A stretch of 64,000 nucleotides of DNA from Pleodorina starrii (Eukaryota; Chlorophyta; Chlorophyceae; Chlamydomonadales; Volvocaceae). The notes beneath the pieces are model-generated. The model did not search any database and had not been told where the DNA came from. It saw nothing but the letters and a program-made list of their open reading frames with translations. The first letter of the stretch is position 1, and every line of letters begins with the position of its first letter. This document shows, piece after piece, positions 44,473-58,200 of the stretch. Location: the NCBI GenBank assembly GCA_030267565.1, contig BRXU01000021.1, positions 793,501 through 857,500 of the forward strand. The letters are read 5' to 3'. The position numbers and the translations under genes were made by a program.

Positions 44473-45949
44473 GGTCGGTCTATCGGTACCTGCGTGTCGC
44501 ACTGAGGCCGCTGTGCGCCGCCAGCTCATACCAGCCCTCCCAAAGAGGGTTGTGGACTCTGGAGCCCACTGTAACCAGCCCAACAACAGCAGCCGTATGA
44601 AGTCGTCCGGACGCGAGCGCGCACGGATGGACACGATAAGCGGCGGCGACGTCAGCAGGAAATACGGTATGGCGGAGGCAAAGGTACGGCGCTGGCGCTT
44701 CCGGTTGTCCCGACTGCACGCTTGCATATGGAAGCCATGCTGGCCCCCAGAGTCGTGCGATCGCACTATGTAGCTGTTATCCAGCTCCTCTGTAATCAAT
44801 CAAACTCCCTCTCGATGATTTCCTCTCCCCAGTTTGGCTCCGACTGTGACCTGTGACCCCCCCTGGAGCCGCAGAGGGGCGTTGCTCTGGAGAGAGGAAA
44901 CGAGGAATGGGCTGCGAGCGCTGGGCGCTGAGCATCCTCCTGCGCCCCCGCCCGCCAACGTCTCCCCATAGCTCATATTGGTACACTACGTGAACACGGA
45001 CAACCAATCGGCGCCAACTTCGCAACGTTCTCTTAATGACGCCGCTTACCGCCTCTGAAGCAACGGAGCCGCACCAGTAATGCATGAGTTGCAACCCAAC
45101 CCAACCCAACCGAACCCAACCCACAACCCAACCCGCCTAGTCATCCACCCATCCACCCACCCGCGCACCCGAACCTCCTTCCAACCAGTCTCGTTTTGGA
45201 CGTGAGCCCCATCCCGATTCCTTGGGTGAGGGCCAACAGGGCTTCGGCCGCGACAGTGGTCCGGTGCGGTATCCTCCGGGCCCCCCTTGGCGTAACACCC
45301 CCCCCTCATTGGACAACCGTTGTCGAACTTGCCCGGTCTAATTGAGCCCTCATCCAGGAACGATCCTCCGGCTGCTGCCGTACATGAAACACGTACGACA
45401 CAGGCTGCGCCCGTCGGGGTTTGAGGCTATGTTCCACTTTCCTCCTCCTTTCCTCCTTTCGAAGAGAGCTGCATACGCGGCCGCTTCTAAACAGCTCGAA
45501 CACAAGGCGAGACATGTCGTACTGGGCGCGACGTGGGGAGCAGAGGTACGGTTCCAGCAACGGCGCAAACGCCCCGTGCCGCTGCAGGTTGGGTTGGCCG
45601 CCAAACAGCCAAACAGCTGACCAGCTGACCAGTCCGCCGCGGCGCGGCAACCAGCCCGACCTGACCACCCCCACCACCCCGACAAACTGACAAACCCTAA
45701 CACTGACAAACCCTAAACCCGGAACCCACCCCTGGCCCCCTGACAAAAGGTCGCAACGAAGACCGCAACGAGCGCAATGGGGTAACTGGATAAGGAGGCG
45801 ACGTGCCGTGTACGGTCACACGCCCCTGATCAGAGGCCCTAAACCGAGTACGGGTGCCGTACCCGTTCCCGGTCTGTGATGCCGTATCTCGGGGGCGGAA
45901 CGGCGGATCACCGACACCCCACTGTCACTGGGACCGCTGTCACTCTTCC
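44473..45949. other. Intergenic, no gene recognised
   Basis: Includes an ACCCA-type repeat (CAACCCAACCCAACCGAACCC) near 45090-45140 and two isolated AAACCCTAA words near 45690-45720. No ORF with a domain was found. Confidence 0.4.
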
Positions 45950-48900
45950 TCAGCCGCTGGTGTCCATTGGCACCGCGGAAGGCTGTGCGGCCGCAGCAAC
46001 AGCACCAACCGCGGCGAGCCCCGACGGCGGCGCTGTCGCGCCGCCGCCGCCACCACCGCTGCCAGAACCGGCGGAGGGGGCGCCCAATCCCATCGTGACC
46101 GCCGCCCCGCCGCCGCCGCCGCCGCCGCCGCCTCCGCCAGGCGCGCCGCCGTCTCCAGCGCCATCCATGAGCACTGAGCCAATTCTGATTGGTGGACCCA
46201 GTCGGGCAGTCAGCGGGACCTCAGTGACGGATGCCGGCGACGGCGGCGGCGCGGCAGGCAGCTTCAGCGGCGACGGCGCCGACGGCGTAACCGTTCCCGC
46301 CGCGCCGCCAGCGCCTGGTGCCGCCGCCGCGAGCAGCGCTTGGCGGTCCGCCGCCGCCGCCTGTACGGCAACAGCCGCCGCCTGCGGCGGCAGCCCCGCC
46401 GCCGTCGGATCCAGGCCTTGCTGCATCATCGCCGCTGCTTGCTGTACGGCGGCCACCTCCGCCGGGGTCATCGCCGCCGCCATGACAGCTGAAGGCAGCG
46501 CTGGCGGGGCGCCCAGCGGCGTCGGCGGTGTCGACCGCGCCGCCTCCGGCGCCATTTGGGGCGACCAGGGCGGCGGCGCCGTCGGTTGACCCTCGAACGC
46601 CTCGAGCGCCATTTGCGGCGATGGGGGCGGCGTCGCCGGCGTGGCGGGCGCCCGATTGCCGAACGCTCCCACTGATGAAGTGAAGCCCCCCAACTGGGGG
46701 AACCCAGACGATGTCCCAATGGGCGACTGAGGCGGCGGCATGGGTGCGGTGCCCCCGGCAACGGTACGGACGCCGGCGCCCGGTGCCGCCTCCGCCACCG
46801 CGTCTGCGCGGCTCGCAGCTGCCGCGCTGGCGTTCGTGGCCCCTTTGCTTCCCGGCAGCTGCAGGGTGATTGTCGTACCTCCGGGATGCCGTATCGACGC
46901 AACAGCGGCAGGGTCGTGCCACCCCTGCTCGTCAACAGTGGCGCTGGCGCCGTCGGGGCCAGCGGCTCCGCCGCCGCCCTCGCCGCCGCCGCCGCCCTCA
47001 CCGCCGCCGCCGCCGCCGGCACCGCCGTCCGGGCCGCCTTTGGGCCCGGCTTCAGCGCGCTCCGAAGCTGCTTGGCCAGTGACCGGTTCCGTACGACTCG
47101 CTGTGTCCGCCGCACCGCCCTGGGGACCAGGGGCGCCGACGGCACCGGTCCTGATCCTGGTAGCAGAGGCGGACGAATCGCCTCCGAGTGCCCTGAGGGC
47201 GGCGGGCGTCGGGCGCGAAACCACCGGTGGCGATGGTTGCGCCGCTTGCGGTGCCGGCGGTTGCCCCAGCGTCGGCAGCATGGCTGCAGCGGGCTCCGGA
47301 GCCAGTAAGCCGCCGCCGCCGCCGCCGCCAGGGGCGCTACCCGCGGGGCCGGCGGCGGTTCTGCTGCCGAGCCCGGGATGCGGGCACACAGCCTGTGGCG
47401 GGGCAAGAGGAGGAGCTGCGGGGGGTCCTGCTGCGCCGCCGCCGCCACCGCCGCCTCCGCTAACTCCCAATCCCAAGCTAGGCGCACCAAAGGGTGTGAG
47501 GCTAACCGTGTTTTGCGACGGCGGCAGCGGCAGCGGTTGCGATGACGGTTGCGATGACGGTTGCTGCGGTGGTTGCGGCGCCGCAGATGTAGCGACGGGC
47601 AAGGTCACGTCGGCGCCGGCGCCGCCGGCGACTGCGGGACGCGGCGGCGGGGGCGCCGCCGCCGCCTGAGCCCATTGGTTCCAATCGCCGCCGCCGCCGC
47701 CGCCGCCGCTTCCGACGTAGTGGCCCAGGGAGGGCTCCCTACTGATGTCAAGGGCGGCTGGGCGAGGTGCAGGGTTTGGGGCGGTATGGCAGGGGCGGCG
47801 TGTCGTACAATTAGCCGGTGCATCAGGGAACCGCCACGGTGGCCGCAGTGGGCGACGCGCTGAAGGACGGAACGACGGAGCTGAAGGACGGAAGGCCGAA
47901 GGCTGAAGGACGCGAATAACGCCATTGGATGCTTTTGCTCCAAAGCAACACCCCCTGGAAGCGACACCCTGCCCCCCCCCCCCGCCCATTTCTCTCTCGT
48001 TTGGGTTAAAGCTTAGAGGGCAGACCTTGCTCCCTCTGCTCAATGGGCTCCTACTTTGCCCTCCTGGTCACCTCCACTCGTGCTGTCGTACTGCCAATGG
48101 CTAGTGCTGGGTGTGTCGGCAGGCTGGTGTGCCGGCGGCACCTTTCCCGAAACTTCACGGCACGGCACGGCACGGCACGGCACGGTACGCAAGGTAAGGC
48201 GCGATGCAGGTCCTGCAGAGCTGACCTTGGCAGGAATGTGCGCCGCTGCTCTCTGCGGACGTCGCTGTCAGACATGGCGGCGGTTCTCAGTTCTGCCGCG
48301 TCCAAGTAGGGGATATGGGCTGAAGTGCCGCCCTGGCACCGCCAAGGCCGCCTCGGGGTCTACTCTGGTTTGGTCTGGTCTCTGGCGAGCGCTGATGCTC
48401 TGACACAGGAGGGTCGCACACACCCGCTGCGGATCAGACCTTCCCTCGACAGCATACAGACATACCAGTCCTAAGCCCGCACACACCCGCGACGCAACCC
48501 CTACTCAACTTCGGAAGCCCTCCCTCCCAGGAGGAAAGCATGGAAGAAAGTGCAACCCCTCCGGCGAAGAGGAGTTGGCTTGACCCAAACACACCGAGTC
48601 ACGGAAAGTCGGAAACACCGAAGCACCGGCGGAAGAGCCGCACGCACTCGCGCTCTCACCCCCGCTGCCGTCCCCTCCGCTGTCCACGTCCATCGAGGCA
48701 ACGCCGCCGGGCACGCTCGCCGCCGCGGCCGGGCCTCCGCCGTCACCGCCGCCGGGGGTCGGCGTTGGCGGCGCTAAGCCCGGCGCAGCAGCGGTGCCGC
48801 CAGCGGCGGCGGCTGACTCCGGCGATCCGGTGGCGTTGCCCTCTTCCCGCCCGCCATGCCTGGGTGATGGGGGTTTGAACTGCCCGGGGGCGGAAGGTTG

Positions 48901-49766
48901 GCACATGTTGGCGGCGGGCCTTCGGAAGTGCTTTGGCCGCCCCTCGCTGCCTCGCTGCCTCGGTGCCGACCACTGGGCGCACCCACCGCACCACCAGACA
49001 GGTCGGAAGGAAGGAAAGAAGAAAACTATTCCCCAAGGGGGTTGGGTTCTCGTCACGGAATGAGTGACACGGCACTGTCGCTAGGCGTTACCGTACTCAT
49101 CACGAACTACGGCACAACCCTTATGCACCCCCAGCCCCCCACACTGCCAGTTTCCCCCCACTCGCGTGGTGAAGTACTCCGCCACCCTCCACCAACCCGC
49201 CCCACCCGCCCTGCGCTCCTCCATGTCCTCGACAAATAGAGCTCTCTCCCTTTCACCCCTCATCACACGGCCCGAACCCCGCACCGCGTCAGACCTTCCA
49301 ACCACTCCCACCCTGCCTCCCTCCCTGCCTCCCTCCCCCTCTCCTGCCTCCCTCCCTTCCTCCCGCGCGAGAACGCGTGCCGAAAGCACACCGCCCCGTC
49401 ACCCACACCGCTCTTGTCGTACATGCCGTACACGCTCACCTCCCACGAGAGCTCTCCGCCCGTCGACCCCATCCGCCACTTGAGGGTGCCGCTCTGCGTC
49501 TCCGCCTCGCCTGCTGTCGTACCGCCGCCAGCAGGAACGGCGGGCGCGGCGGCGGCGCCGGCCGGCCCGCCAGCTGCCAGTTGCTCACGTATTGGCCCGG
49601 CGGCGGCGGTGCCGCCGCCGCCAGTCCCCCCGCCGCCGAGTTGACCAGCGTTGACCAGCAACTCCCCGAGAAGCCTCCTGGCGGCGTCCAATTGCTCGTG
49701 CGGGATGCGGACGCCGGTGGCCGTACCGTCGCCGGCGTCGCCGCCATCGCCACCGCCGCCGACGTC

Positions 49767-49798
<32 letters not shown>

Positions 49799-50480
49799 CA
49801 CCGCCCGTATCTCTTGCGTCATCGGTGGTGTTCGTGTCGGTTGAGATGCCCATGTGGGTTGAGCCGTCCTTTTGGTGCTCCTCCGGCCCTTCCGGCTGCC
49901 CTTGCTGCCCCTGCTGCTGTGGTGGCGGCGGCCGCGGCGCAGGGCTCTGCGACGGTGTTGATGGCGGTACTGACGTCGGTTGCTTCATGTCCGCCGCCTC
50001 CGTCGCAATTTCGCCGTACGCAGTTCCGCTGGCGGGCTCTCGCGCAAGGCTCTCCCGGCCGATTCCCGCGTCGGCCGCTTCGTCCGCCGGCGACCGACCC
50101 ACGGGTCCTTCGCCCGGCCGCCGGGCCGTCGCGGGTTGCGGCGGCGGCGGCGACGCGCCAGCGGCGCCAATGCCACCAATGCCGCCAGGCGCCGCCGCCG
50201 CCGCGCCATCGGATGAGGTTTCCGGCTGCGGCGGAGACGAGGGCGATGATGACGTTTGCGCAATCGCGGAGGAGGGATGCAGTGCGGCGGGAGCTGATGT
50301 GGGGCCGCCGCCCGGGGGGCTTAGGCTTCCTGGGGCCAGGGCTGCCGGACTGTCCAATGGCCGAGGGCGCAATGCCGGGGTGGGCACGGCAAGCGGGCGG
50401 GCGCCGGCGGCGGTGTCGGAACGCAGCGCGGCTTCGAGACCGCTCGGCGCGGGCCCGGGCGCCGCGGCTGCTGCCTGCAT
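45950..50480 (-). CDS. Unrecognised Ala/Gly/Pro-rich protein
   Basis: Proposed exons 50480-49407, 48879-~48593 and ~47738-45950, about 1049 aa. The start is the ATG after a (GGAAA)n leader. Most of the protein is runs of Ala, Gly, Pro and Gln, but several stretches look structured: IPHEQLDAARRLLGELLVNA (exon 1), LKWRMGSTGGELSWEVSVYG at the end of exon 1, TPAEVAAVQQAAAMMQQGLD, and VTEVPLTARLGPPIRIGSVL near the C-terminus. No family was recognised. The exon 2/3 junction is ambiguous (two acceptor choices, both in phase). The antisense frames are also open over hundreds of codons because of composition, but the minus-strand frames have the splice signals and the helical segments. It could be a disordered transcription or RNA-binding cofactor; that is a guess. 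Confidence 0.5.
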
Positions 50481-50540
50481 TGCTGCGACTCGCTTTCCTT
50501 TCCTTTCCTTTCCTTTTCTTTCCTTTCCTTTCCGCGGAGT
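50481..50540 (-). repeat. (GGAAA)n in the leader of the low-complexity gene
   Basis: On the minus strand, about eight GGAAA/GAAAA units end a few bases before the proposed ATG at 50480. The polypurine transcript strand suggests a 5' UTR microsatellite. Confidence 0.85.
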
Positions 50541-53500
50541 GGGTGGAGCGGAGCGGTCAGATACTCGGTAGCACTGCTTGCTGCGTGAACCTGCAATCTT
50601 TCTTAGTACAGGCAGTGCAGAGGCCACTCTTCCGCTCAGAGCAGCACCAGTGCGTCATTGGGACGATGAGGCAGGGGCGCAGTACTGCGACTCGATTTGG
50701 CTGGCTGACTGGTCCCGTGCTGAGCTCATCGCTGCTCCGGAACCCGGCTCGGATCAGGGCGTCTCACGGTGACGTCGAAACCGAAAATGAGTCGGGACTC
50801 TGGAAACGCCCGCCAGCCCCTGCGCAGTTTAAACCGTGCATTTAACGACTACCGCATTGTGCTTTTACGATTTTAGCGGTGGAGGGATGTGCGCGTTTTT
50901 GCAAGAAGCGCGTCGACGAGCGACGAGCGACGAGCGAGGAAGGATGGGGCACATCGTTCTCCTGTTGAGAAAGATGTTGAAATGCATCCTTTCAACATCC
51001 TTTCAATGTATCTTTTGGCTGCAGCGTCAGTTCGCAAGCAAAGTCGCCGGCGGGGCATCGTTTCGTTCCTCCCGGCGCTGACAGCATCAATGTTTGGGGG
51101 CCTTTGGGGGCAAGGAAGGGAGATTCGCAGCAAAGTAATGAAGCACGGCACCGCAGAGGGCCGCAGCGCTTGGGCGAACTGAGAGCAGCGGCGACCTGAG
51201 TTGTTGCGAGCGTGCCTCCCCAGCCAAGTTACGGGCGTCACCGACCCACGAGTCATCCCCGGGCTCTCCTTGGGCCCTTCCCTCTGCCCTGCAAGGAAGG
51301 CCAACTCGCTAGCTCGCTCGCACGCTCGTGACTTTGCTGCTGCGTTGGAGACGTTCCAGAGCGTAATGGTGTTGCTGAAAAGCCCCAACGGTCGGTTCGT
51401 TGGGTTACAACCGCCGGATATAATCAGATCAGGTCAGGATCCGGACGACGAGCCTGGGATGTCCGCCGCCCCGATACGGTAGACGGTACACCCGCAGTAC
51501 TAAATGTATTATCGTCTTAACAGGTACGGTAGGTACGGCACCCCATTTCTCGGCACGTCCGCCGCGAAGCCCGAACCCCGTAGCCGTGAAGTGCGAACAC
51601 AGCGCGCCGCAGGTTTGACGCGGTCGAGGGGTGGCAATGCGACGCTTATAGTACGGTACAGTGTAGCTGCGCGCGGCCCAACGTTTTGGAGTGATCCTCC
51701 CCCAACACCAACACCAACACCAAGGAATAATCGGCCGCGCCTTCTTGCGGCGCTGAGCGCACTACCGGTATCATCGTCCGCGCCGAGGGGCAATGGAGGA
51801 CACGGCACGGCACGACCCGACCCCTGAGACAAGAACCTTAAGACCTAAGACGTGACAGACGACACCGATACCGGTAGTACCGTTAAACGCCGGTCGCAAC
51901 AATTGGTTTTTGCAATAGGACAGCAGTACTTCCTCCCTCTAAATTAGAGGCCAGGCGCGCAAGTGCGAAACTCCAGCAGCAGCATTCAAGAGCACCCAGC
52001 AGCAGCAGCAGCAGCAGCGGCAGAAGAAGCAGAGGCACCGTAACGCGGCCCCAATTTTCGCGATTCAGGCAGCAGATCGTGTCAACATCCAGCGTAAGTA
52101 CTACCAATGAGGGTATCAATGAGTCAAAGTTTGTTGCTCCAAGCAAGTGCTGCGAGAGCGCACGGCAACACGGCGGCTGCACTTCACACACCATGTCACC
52201 ATCCCGCTCTGTTCCACACCGCCGGCCGCCGAGTGAGGCCGACACGCGGCGCGAGGTGCAGAGGTCCCCCTGGCGCGCGTTTTTTCGCAAGATGCAAGTG
52301 TACCTGAAATGCTTCTAGAGATGTAAGCGAACGACGCACCTCAACACACACACACACACACACACAGACAGGCACGCCGCGTCATAAAGCTTTCAGGCTG
52401 CAGCAAAACCGTGCTCGACACCGTCAACGCTACTGCTCGTGCGGGCAGGGCACGGGGAACGACACCGGTAATAGAAATCTCATAATGTACCGTATTGTTA
52501 AGGGTTGTATAGGTTATAAGGTCAAGCGGACGCGCGACGCGTCGGACCCAAGCCGACTCTCCTGCTGTCGACTCCTGCTTTGGAAGCCTCTCCGAATGGC
52601 GCTTGTCCGCGCCGTCCCGCACATCCGTTGCAACGGGCCCTCCTCAGGAAGAGGGATCAGTCAGTCAGAGCCGCGCAGCGAAGTGCACATACAGCGGCTC
52701 AGACATTCGCCTACCGCGCCACACCCCTACCGCCCTATCGCCAACGGGGAGGGGAATCCATTCCGCGTAGGAACTAGGAGGCCGCGCGAATGGGCGGGGG
52801 AGGGGGCTGGGGGCGGGGATGCGCAGGAACGCTTCCGAAACGCGGTAACCACCACAGACAGCCCACGATGCTCTAACGACCAGCCTCACAATAATCGGGA
52901 CCAGGCGCGATATGCATTGTGCACACGCACGCCCTCCTGTGCAACGCTGGGGTCGCTGGCTGGGGCCAATCGACAAGCTGCACATGTGCACATCCCACAC
53001 ACACACACAAACACAGCAGCAGGAGGGCGGCTCGGCCCGGCCCGCCCTGCGCATCTCCGTGGCCCCGGGTCGGGCACGCAGGGAGCCACTGCATACGGTA
53101 CGCCTGCGTGCCCTGAAAAAGTACCGTAGGGCCAAAGCAATGGGCCAAGCAAACAGACGTCTCGCCGGCCGCCGCTCGGTTTCCAGATCGCAGCGCTCCT
53201 CCCGCACGTACTACCAGTCCAGTTCGCAACACCACACCCCACCCAACCCAACCCCGCAGCCCTAACGGGCTAACGGGCCTCTCTCCGCCACACCTCACCT
53301 CGCCCCGACATCAAGCGCAGCGAGGCGGAGGCTCTGCGTACGGTGCCGTACAACCCTGTACGGCAGCGTACTCATGCGGGTTTTGGCAGCGACGGACGCG
53401 TGCTTTGGCCGGATGGACCGCCTTCCGGGTCCAATGCTTGTCGGTGGTGGGAGCTGGGAAGCAGTCAAGGCAGCAGAGGCGGAGAGACACGGAGCTGCGC

Positions 53501-55184
53501 ACGCAGGAACGCAGACACGCAGACGAAACTGGCTCCATTTTTTCCTGCGCGGCACCCGCCCACGCACGCGCGCACGCACGCACGTACATGCATGTACATC
53601 TACACGGTACAGGGGCAGGCGACGGCCTCCCTCCCCCCCGGGGGGTCCCCGCCGAGGGCTGGCTAACAAACAGACAACTGCGTTGCGCCGCAACGACCCC
53701 CTGCACTGCTGCACTGTTCGCAACTCCGCTCCAGGGCCCGCCTGCCCGTCCCGGACACCTCCCGGACAGCGGAACGGCCCAGGCCTCGTAAGGCACACCA
53801 CATCACATCACATCACATCACCTCGCAGGCCTTACCTTTCCCCAGCCACGGCCAGCGTCATGCCCGTAAGACACATCAAGTCGACCGACACGGACTCGCC
53901 GCCTTTGAAAGCGTGTGGTGGCAGCGCGCGGAGCATTGGAGAACGTTGGTCCCATCGTTTTCCTTTTCCCAGCTATATTGGAACAAACTCACAGCCCCAA
54001 GCGAGGCTCGCCCGCACGTTTTGCTCCGCGCAGCACAGGACTGCGCCCATGACCGCACAAGCGGTACAGCACCACCCACCGCAACGCAACAGCCACATAC
54101 ACACACAGTCACACATACACAGCGCCACACACACACAGCCACACACAGCCACACACAGCGCCACACACACCGATGACGCAAAGATCGTGTGCGGGTACCG
54201 AAGACAGAACCGAAATCGATGATCTGAATTCGTCCCTCCGAAAATGTGCCCCTATGGACCCTACTCCCTACTTCCTTACCCGTATAACGCACTGGCCGTA
54301 CCCACGACCACGCAACAGAACCAACACTTCGGCCTACGGCCCCATTCCGTTCCTTCGCTTCTCTTCCTCTGAAGCCTGACTCCGACACTACAGTACGGCA
54401 AAATGCGACACGAGCACACAGCGTCCCCAGGCAGCCAGCAAGCAAGCAAGCGCGAGCCATGGGGGAGGGACCCTCCGGGCCCCTTCCCCATCCCATCCCA
54501 TAAACACAAAAACCCAAAACCACCAAAACATCTCCCTCCCCTCCCCTCCCTTGTATAGACGGGCGCCATCTGGGGAGCCGCACCACCTTACCCGGCCACA
54601 CACCCGGCCACACACCCGGCCACAATGCACCGCGCGACGAGCCGACGACGACTTCTGAAACGACTCCACTCAAAACCCGCAATGGACTCCCCCCACCACC
54701 AATGGGACACCAGAGGGCCCTACTCATGGAGTCAAACCATAAAACAAAGTCAGGCGCCAGGCGCTCCTCCTTCCTGCTTCCTCCTCCTGCCTGTGGCCGT
54801 GTCGCCCTCTCTAGCCCCCCTCTCCAGCCACGGCCGCCGGCTCCCCGCGGCGGCTGTCAAGCGCCGAGGCCCCCCAGGCCGCATGATGCCTTCCATCGTA
54901 GTGTGCCAACAACCCTACGCGACGCCGCGGACGACCCGACGGACGACCCGACGCGACGCAGTGGCCCGAAAAACTCAAGAAAAGCGTGCACCTGCCCAAC
55001 CTGCTCAATCTGCTCACACATTGTCGTATAATAACCAAACCTGCTGTTACTGCTGGTACGGGGTGGTTGATGCCCCGGTCACAGTCGAGACGCTTGCGCG
55101 ACTGGACCTCAAACTGGCCCCTCACTCAAAATTGTTGTTAGGGCTGCTGATACCGCTCTCACGACGCTTGTGGAAAACGACCTT
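50541..55184. other. Intergenic, no gene recognised
   Basis: Contains short microsatellites: (CA)n at 52345-52366, a CATCA run at 53801-53823, CACACAG tracts at 54090-54175, and three GGCCACACACCC units at 54594-54625. ORFs of 100-280 codons overlap on both strands without domains. Confidence 0.4.
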
Positions 55185-55277
55185 CAAACAGAACCTCAAA
55201 CAGCAGACCCTCAAGCAGCAGACCCTTACACAGACCCTTAAACAGACCCTTACACAGACCCTCAAACAGACCCCCTT
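55185..55277. repeat. Minisatellite CAGACCCTYA(A/C)A at the 3' end of the TPR gene
   Basis: Eight or so 12-15-bp units of the type CCTCAAACAGA / CCTTACACAGA run up to and include the TAA stop (55278-55276) of the minus-strand gene, so the stop codon is supplied by the repeat edge. Confidence 0.85.
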
Positions 55278-58200
55278 ACACTAGTTCCATGGGATCATTG
55301 TTGAACCTGCTCAGACTGCTCCTAGAGCTCACCTTGCCCAGACCCATCCCAAACTCCCCGCTGCGCTGCGACATCGGCGGAGGCGGAGCCGCCGCCGCCG
55401 CGCCGCCGCCACCGAACTGGCTGCCGCCATAGCCGCCGCTGCCGCTGGCGCCGCCATAGGCGTTGCGCTGCGACGCCGCCGCCGGCGAAGCAGCGCCGCC
55501 ATCAAAGCCCCCGCCGCCAAAGCCGCTGCGCTGCGACGCCGCCGCTGGGGAAGCAGCGCCGCCGTCAAAGCCGCCGCCGCCGTAGCCGCTGCGCTGCGAA
55601 GGAGCCGCCGGCGACGCTTTGCCGCCGTCAAAGCCGCCGACGCTGGCGCCGCCCCCAAAGCCGCTGCGCTGCGACGCCGCCGCCGGCGACGCCGGGCCGC
55701 CGTCAAAGCCGCCGCCGCTGGCGGCAGTCAGGCTGCGGTGCGAACGGGAAGACTGCGACGCCGGCCGTCCGTACGCGTCCTCGAAGCCGCCGCTGGCGCC
55801 GCTGCGCTGGGAGCGAGCCGACCTGCCGCCGAGGTCGCTGCTGACCGCAGCCAGGCGTCTGCTGGCGGAAGTGACCGACGGCGAGACGCTGCTGACGTGG
55901 CCGTCATCGTCGGCGGCGCCGTCGGCGAAATCGTCGGGAAAGTCCTCGTCGATGGCGCCGCTGGCGCGGGGCTGCGAGCCTGCCGTACTGCCGTACCCAC
56001 GGAGGTGCGCAAAGTCCGCGCTTCGCAGCGACTGCGACACCGACGCACGCGCGGCGGCTGCGGCGGCTCCGCCGCCACCATAGCTGCCGCCGTCGCCGTC
56101 GTCGTCGCCGGCGCCGCCATAGCCGCTGCGCATCGACTGCGGAGCCATCGACGCGGCACCACCGTAGCCGCTCCGTTGCGACGGCGGCGCCGGTGAAGCC
56201 GCTCCACCGTTGAAGCCGGCGGCGGCGGCGCTGCCGCCGCCGTAGCCGCTGCGCTGCGATAGCGCAGTCGAAGACGCTCTGCCGCCGTCATACCCACCGA
56301 CGCTGGCGCCGCCGTAGCCGCTGCGCTGCGACGCCGCCGCCGGAGAAGCAGCGCCGCCATCAAAGCCCCCGCCGACAAAGCCGCTGCGGTGCGACGCCGC
56401 CGCCGGAGAAGCAGCGCCGCCATCAAAGCCCCCGCCGACAAAGCCGCTGCGGTGCGACGCCGCCGCTGGGGAAGCAGCGCCGCCGTCAAAGCCGCCGCCG
56501 CTGGCACCGCCACCGCCGTAGCCGCTGCGCTGCGATAGTGCAGTCGAAGACGCTCTGCCGCCGTCAAAGCCGCCGCCGCTGGCGGCAGTCAAGCTGCGGT
56601 GCGACACCGCCGCCGGGGAAGCCGCGCCACCCTCAAAACCGCCGCCTCCGCCACCGTAGCCGCTCCTCTGCGACGCCGCCGCCGGCGATGCGGCGGGGGC
56701 GTAACCGCTGTCACCGCCGTAGCCGCTGCGGTGCGACGCCGCCGCCGGGGAAGCAGCGCCTCCGTCAAAGCCCCCGCCGACAAAGCCGCTGCGCTGCGAC
56801 GCCGCCGCCGGCGATGCGGCGCCACCGTATGCCGCGCCGTCGTCCAGGCCGCCGCTGCGCATCGACCGCACCGACGATGGCCCGGCGGCGGCGACGGCGG
56901 CGGCGGTGGCCATGTCGCCGCTACGGTGCGACCGAGTCGACGGCGCCGGCGACGCCGCCGCCGGCCAGCCATGGCCGCCGCTGCCCAGCTCACTGCCGCT
57001 GACGCGCCGCTGCGATCCCGCGACCGACGCCGGCGGCGGCGCCGCCGCCGCAACGGCGGCGTCAGCGCCGTTGAAGCCATCGCCGGAGGCGCGGAAATTG
57101 CCGCCGCCGCCGCCAGCGCCGGAGGCGCGGGCCGCCGGCGGGGCGGCGGAGCGGTGCGAGCCGGCGGGGGTGCTGGCGCCGGTGGCGGGCACTGAAAGCG
57201 CCGCATCGCGCTGGGAGAGGGGGGTTGAGGAGGTGGAGAGGGTGGGGCCGCCCGCCACGCTTCCAGCGCCGCCGCCGCCGCTGCTGGCGGCGGCGGCGGC
57301 GGCGGCGTCACCCCCGCTAAATGAGTTGGCGCGGAGGGGCGCGTTGGGCGCGACGGGGGCGCTGTGGACAGGGGAGACGCGGTGGGAGCCGGATGCGGAC
57401 CCGGCGGTATGGGGCGGCGGGCGGGAGACGTTGCTCCTGCGGGTAGGCGAAGGGCGGGGGAGGGGATTGTTAGTTCACTGCAGACTGCACCCTTGCAGTA
57501 TCGGCACTGATTGCAGCCACCTGCATTCGGAGGGCGAAGGCCGATATACACACCACCATGCAAGATGCAACTCTGGGATGGGAGCTGGGAAGGAGGAACA
57601 CCTTTATCAGCGACGACGACACGCCGGAATGGCAACCGCCAGCGGGATTTGATCACATCTATCTCAGGCGCTCCCCACCTGCGGCATCCTCATCCTCATC
57701 CTCATCCTCATTCGCATTCGCATCACCTTCACCATCGCCTTCACCCGGTGCCGCGTCCCTAAACCCCCCCACCCCCATCCCGCACCCCCACCCTCATCCC
57801 ACCTGGAAGACACCACCGACGCCGCCGCCGACCTGGACGACAATGCACCTCCCGCCACGCTGCCTCCGCCGCTAATGCTCCCGCCGCTGCCGCCGCCGCC
57901 GCTGTTCGGCGGGATGGTCGAGCTGGAGCCTCCGGTCTGCCGCAAGGCCGCCGCCGCCGCCGCCGAGGCAGAGGCAGAGGCCGCCGAGGCCGAGCGGGCC
58001 GATGCGGGCGGTGGCATGGAGGGCATTGAGGCCAGTCGGCCCAGGACGCGGGTGTCCGCCAGGTACCCCTTGACCTCGTCGATTCGGTGCATCAGGTCCT
58101 GAGCCACGGGGGCGGACACGCCCAGATGCCGCTGGTAAAACTCTAGCGCCTGGGGGGGTAAGGGGGGGGGGGGTAAGGGGTTATCCACGTGTAGGCCGGA

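Noticed and set aside
45685..45722. Second telomere-like tract
   Set aside because: Only two isolated AAACCCTAA words interrupted by CACTGAC, too few to call telomeric.
46740..47669. 309-codon Pro/Ala ORF on the plus strand
   Set aside because: Antisense shadow of the minus-strand low-complexity gene. GGC/GCC-rich DNA leaves all frames open, and no splice partners are seen on plus.
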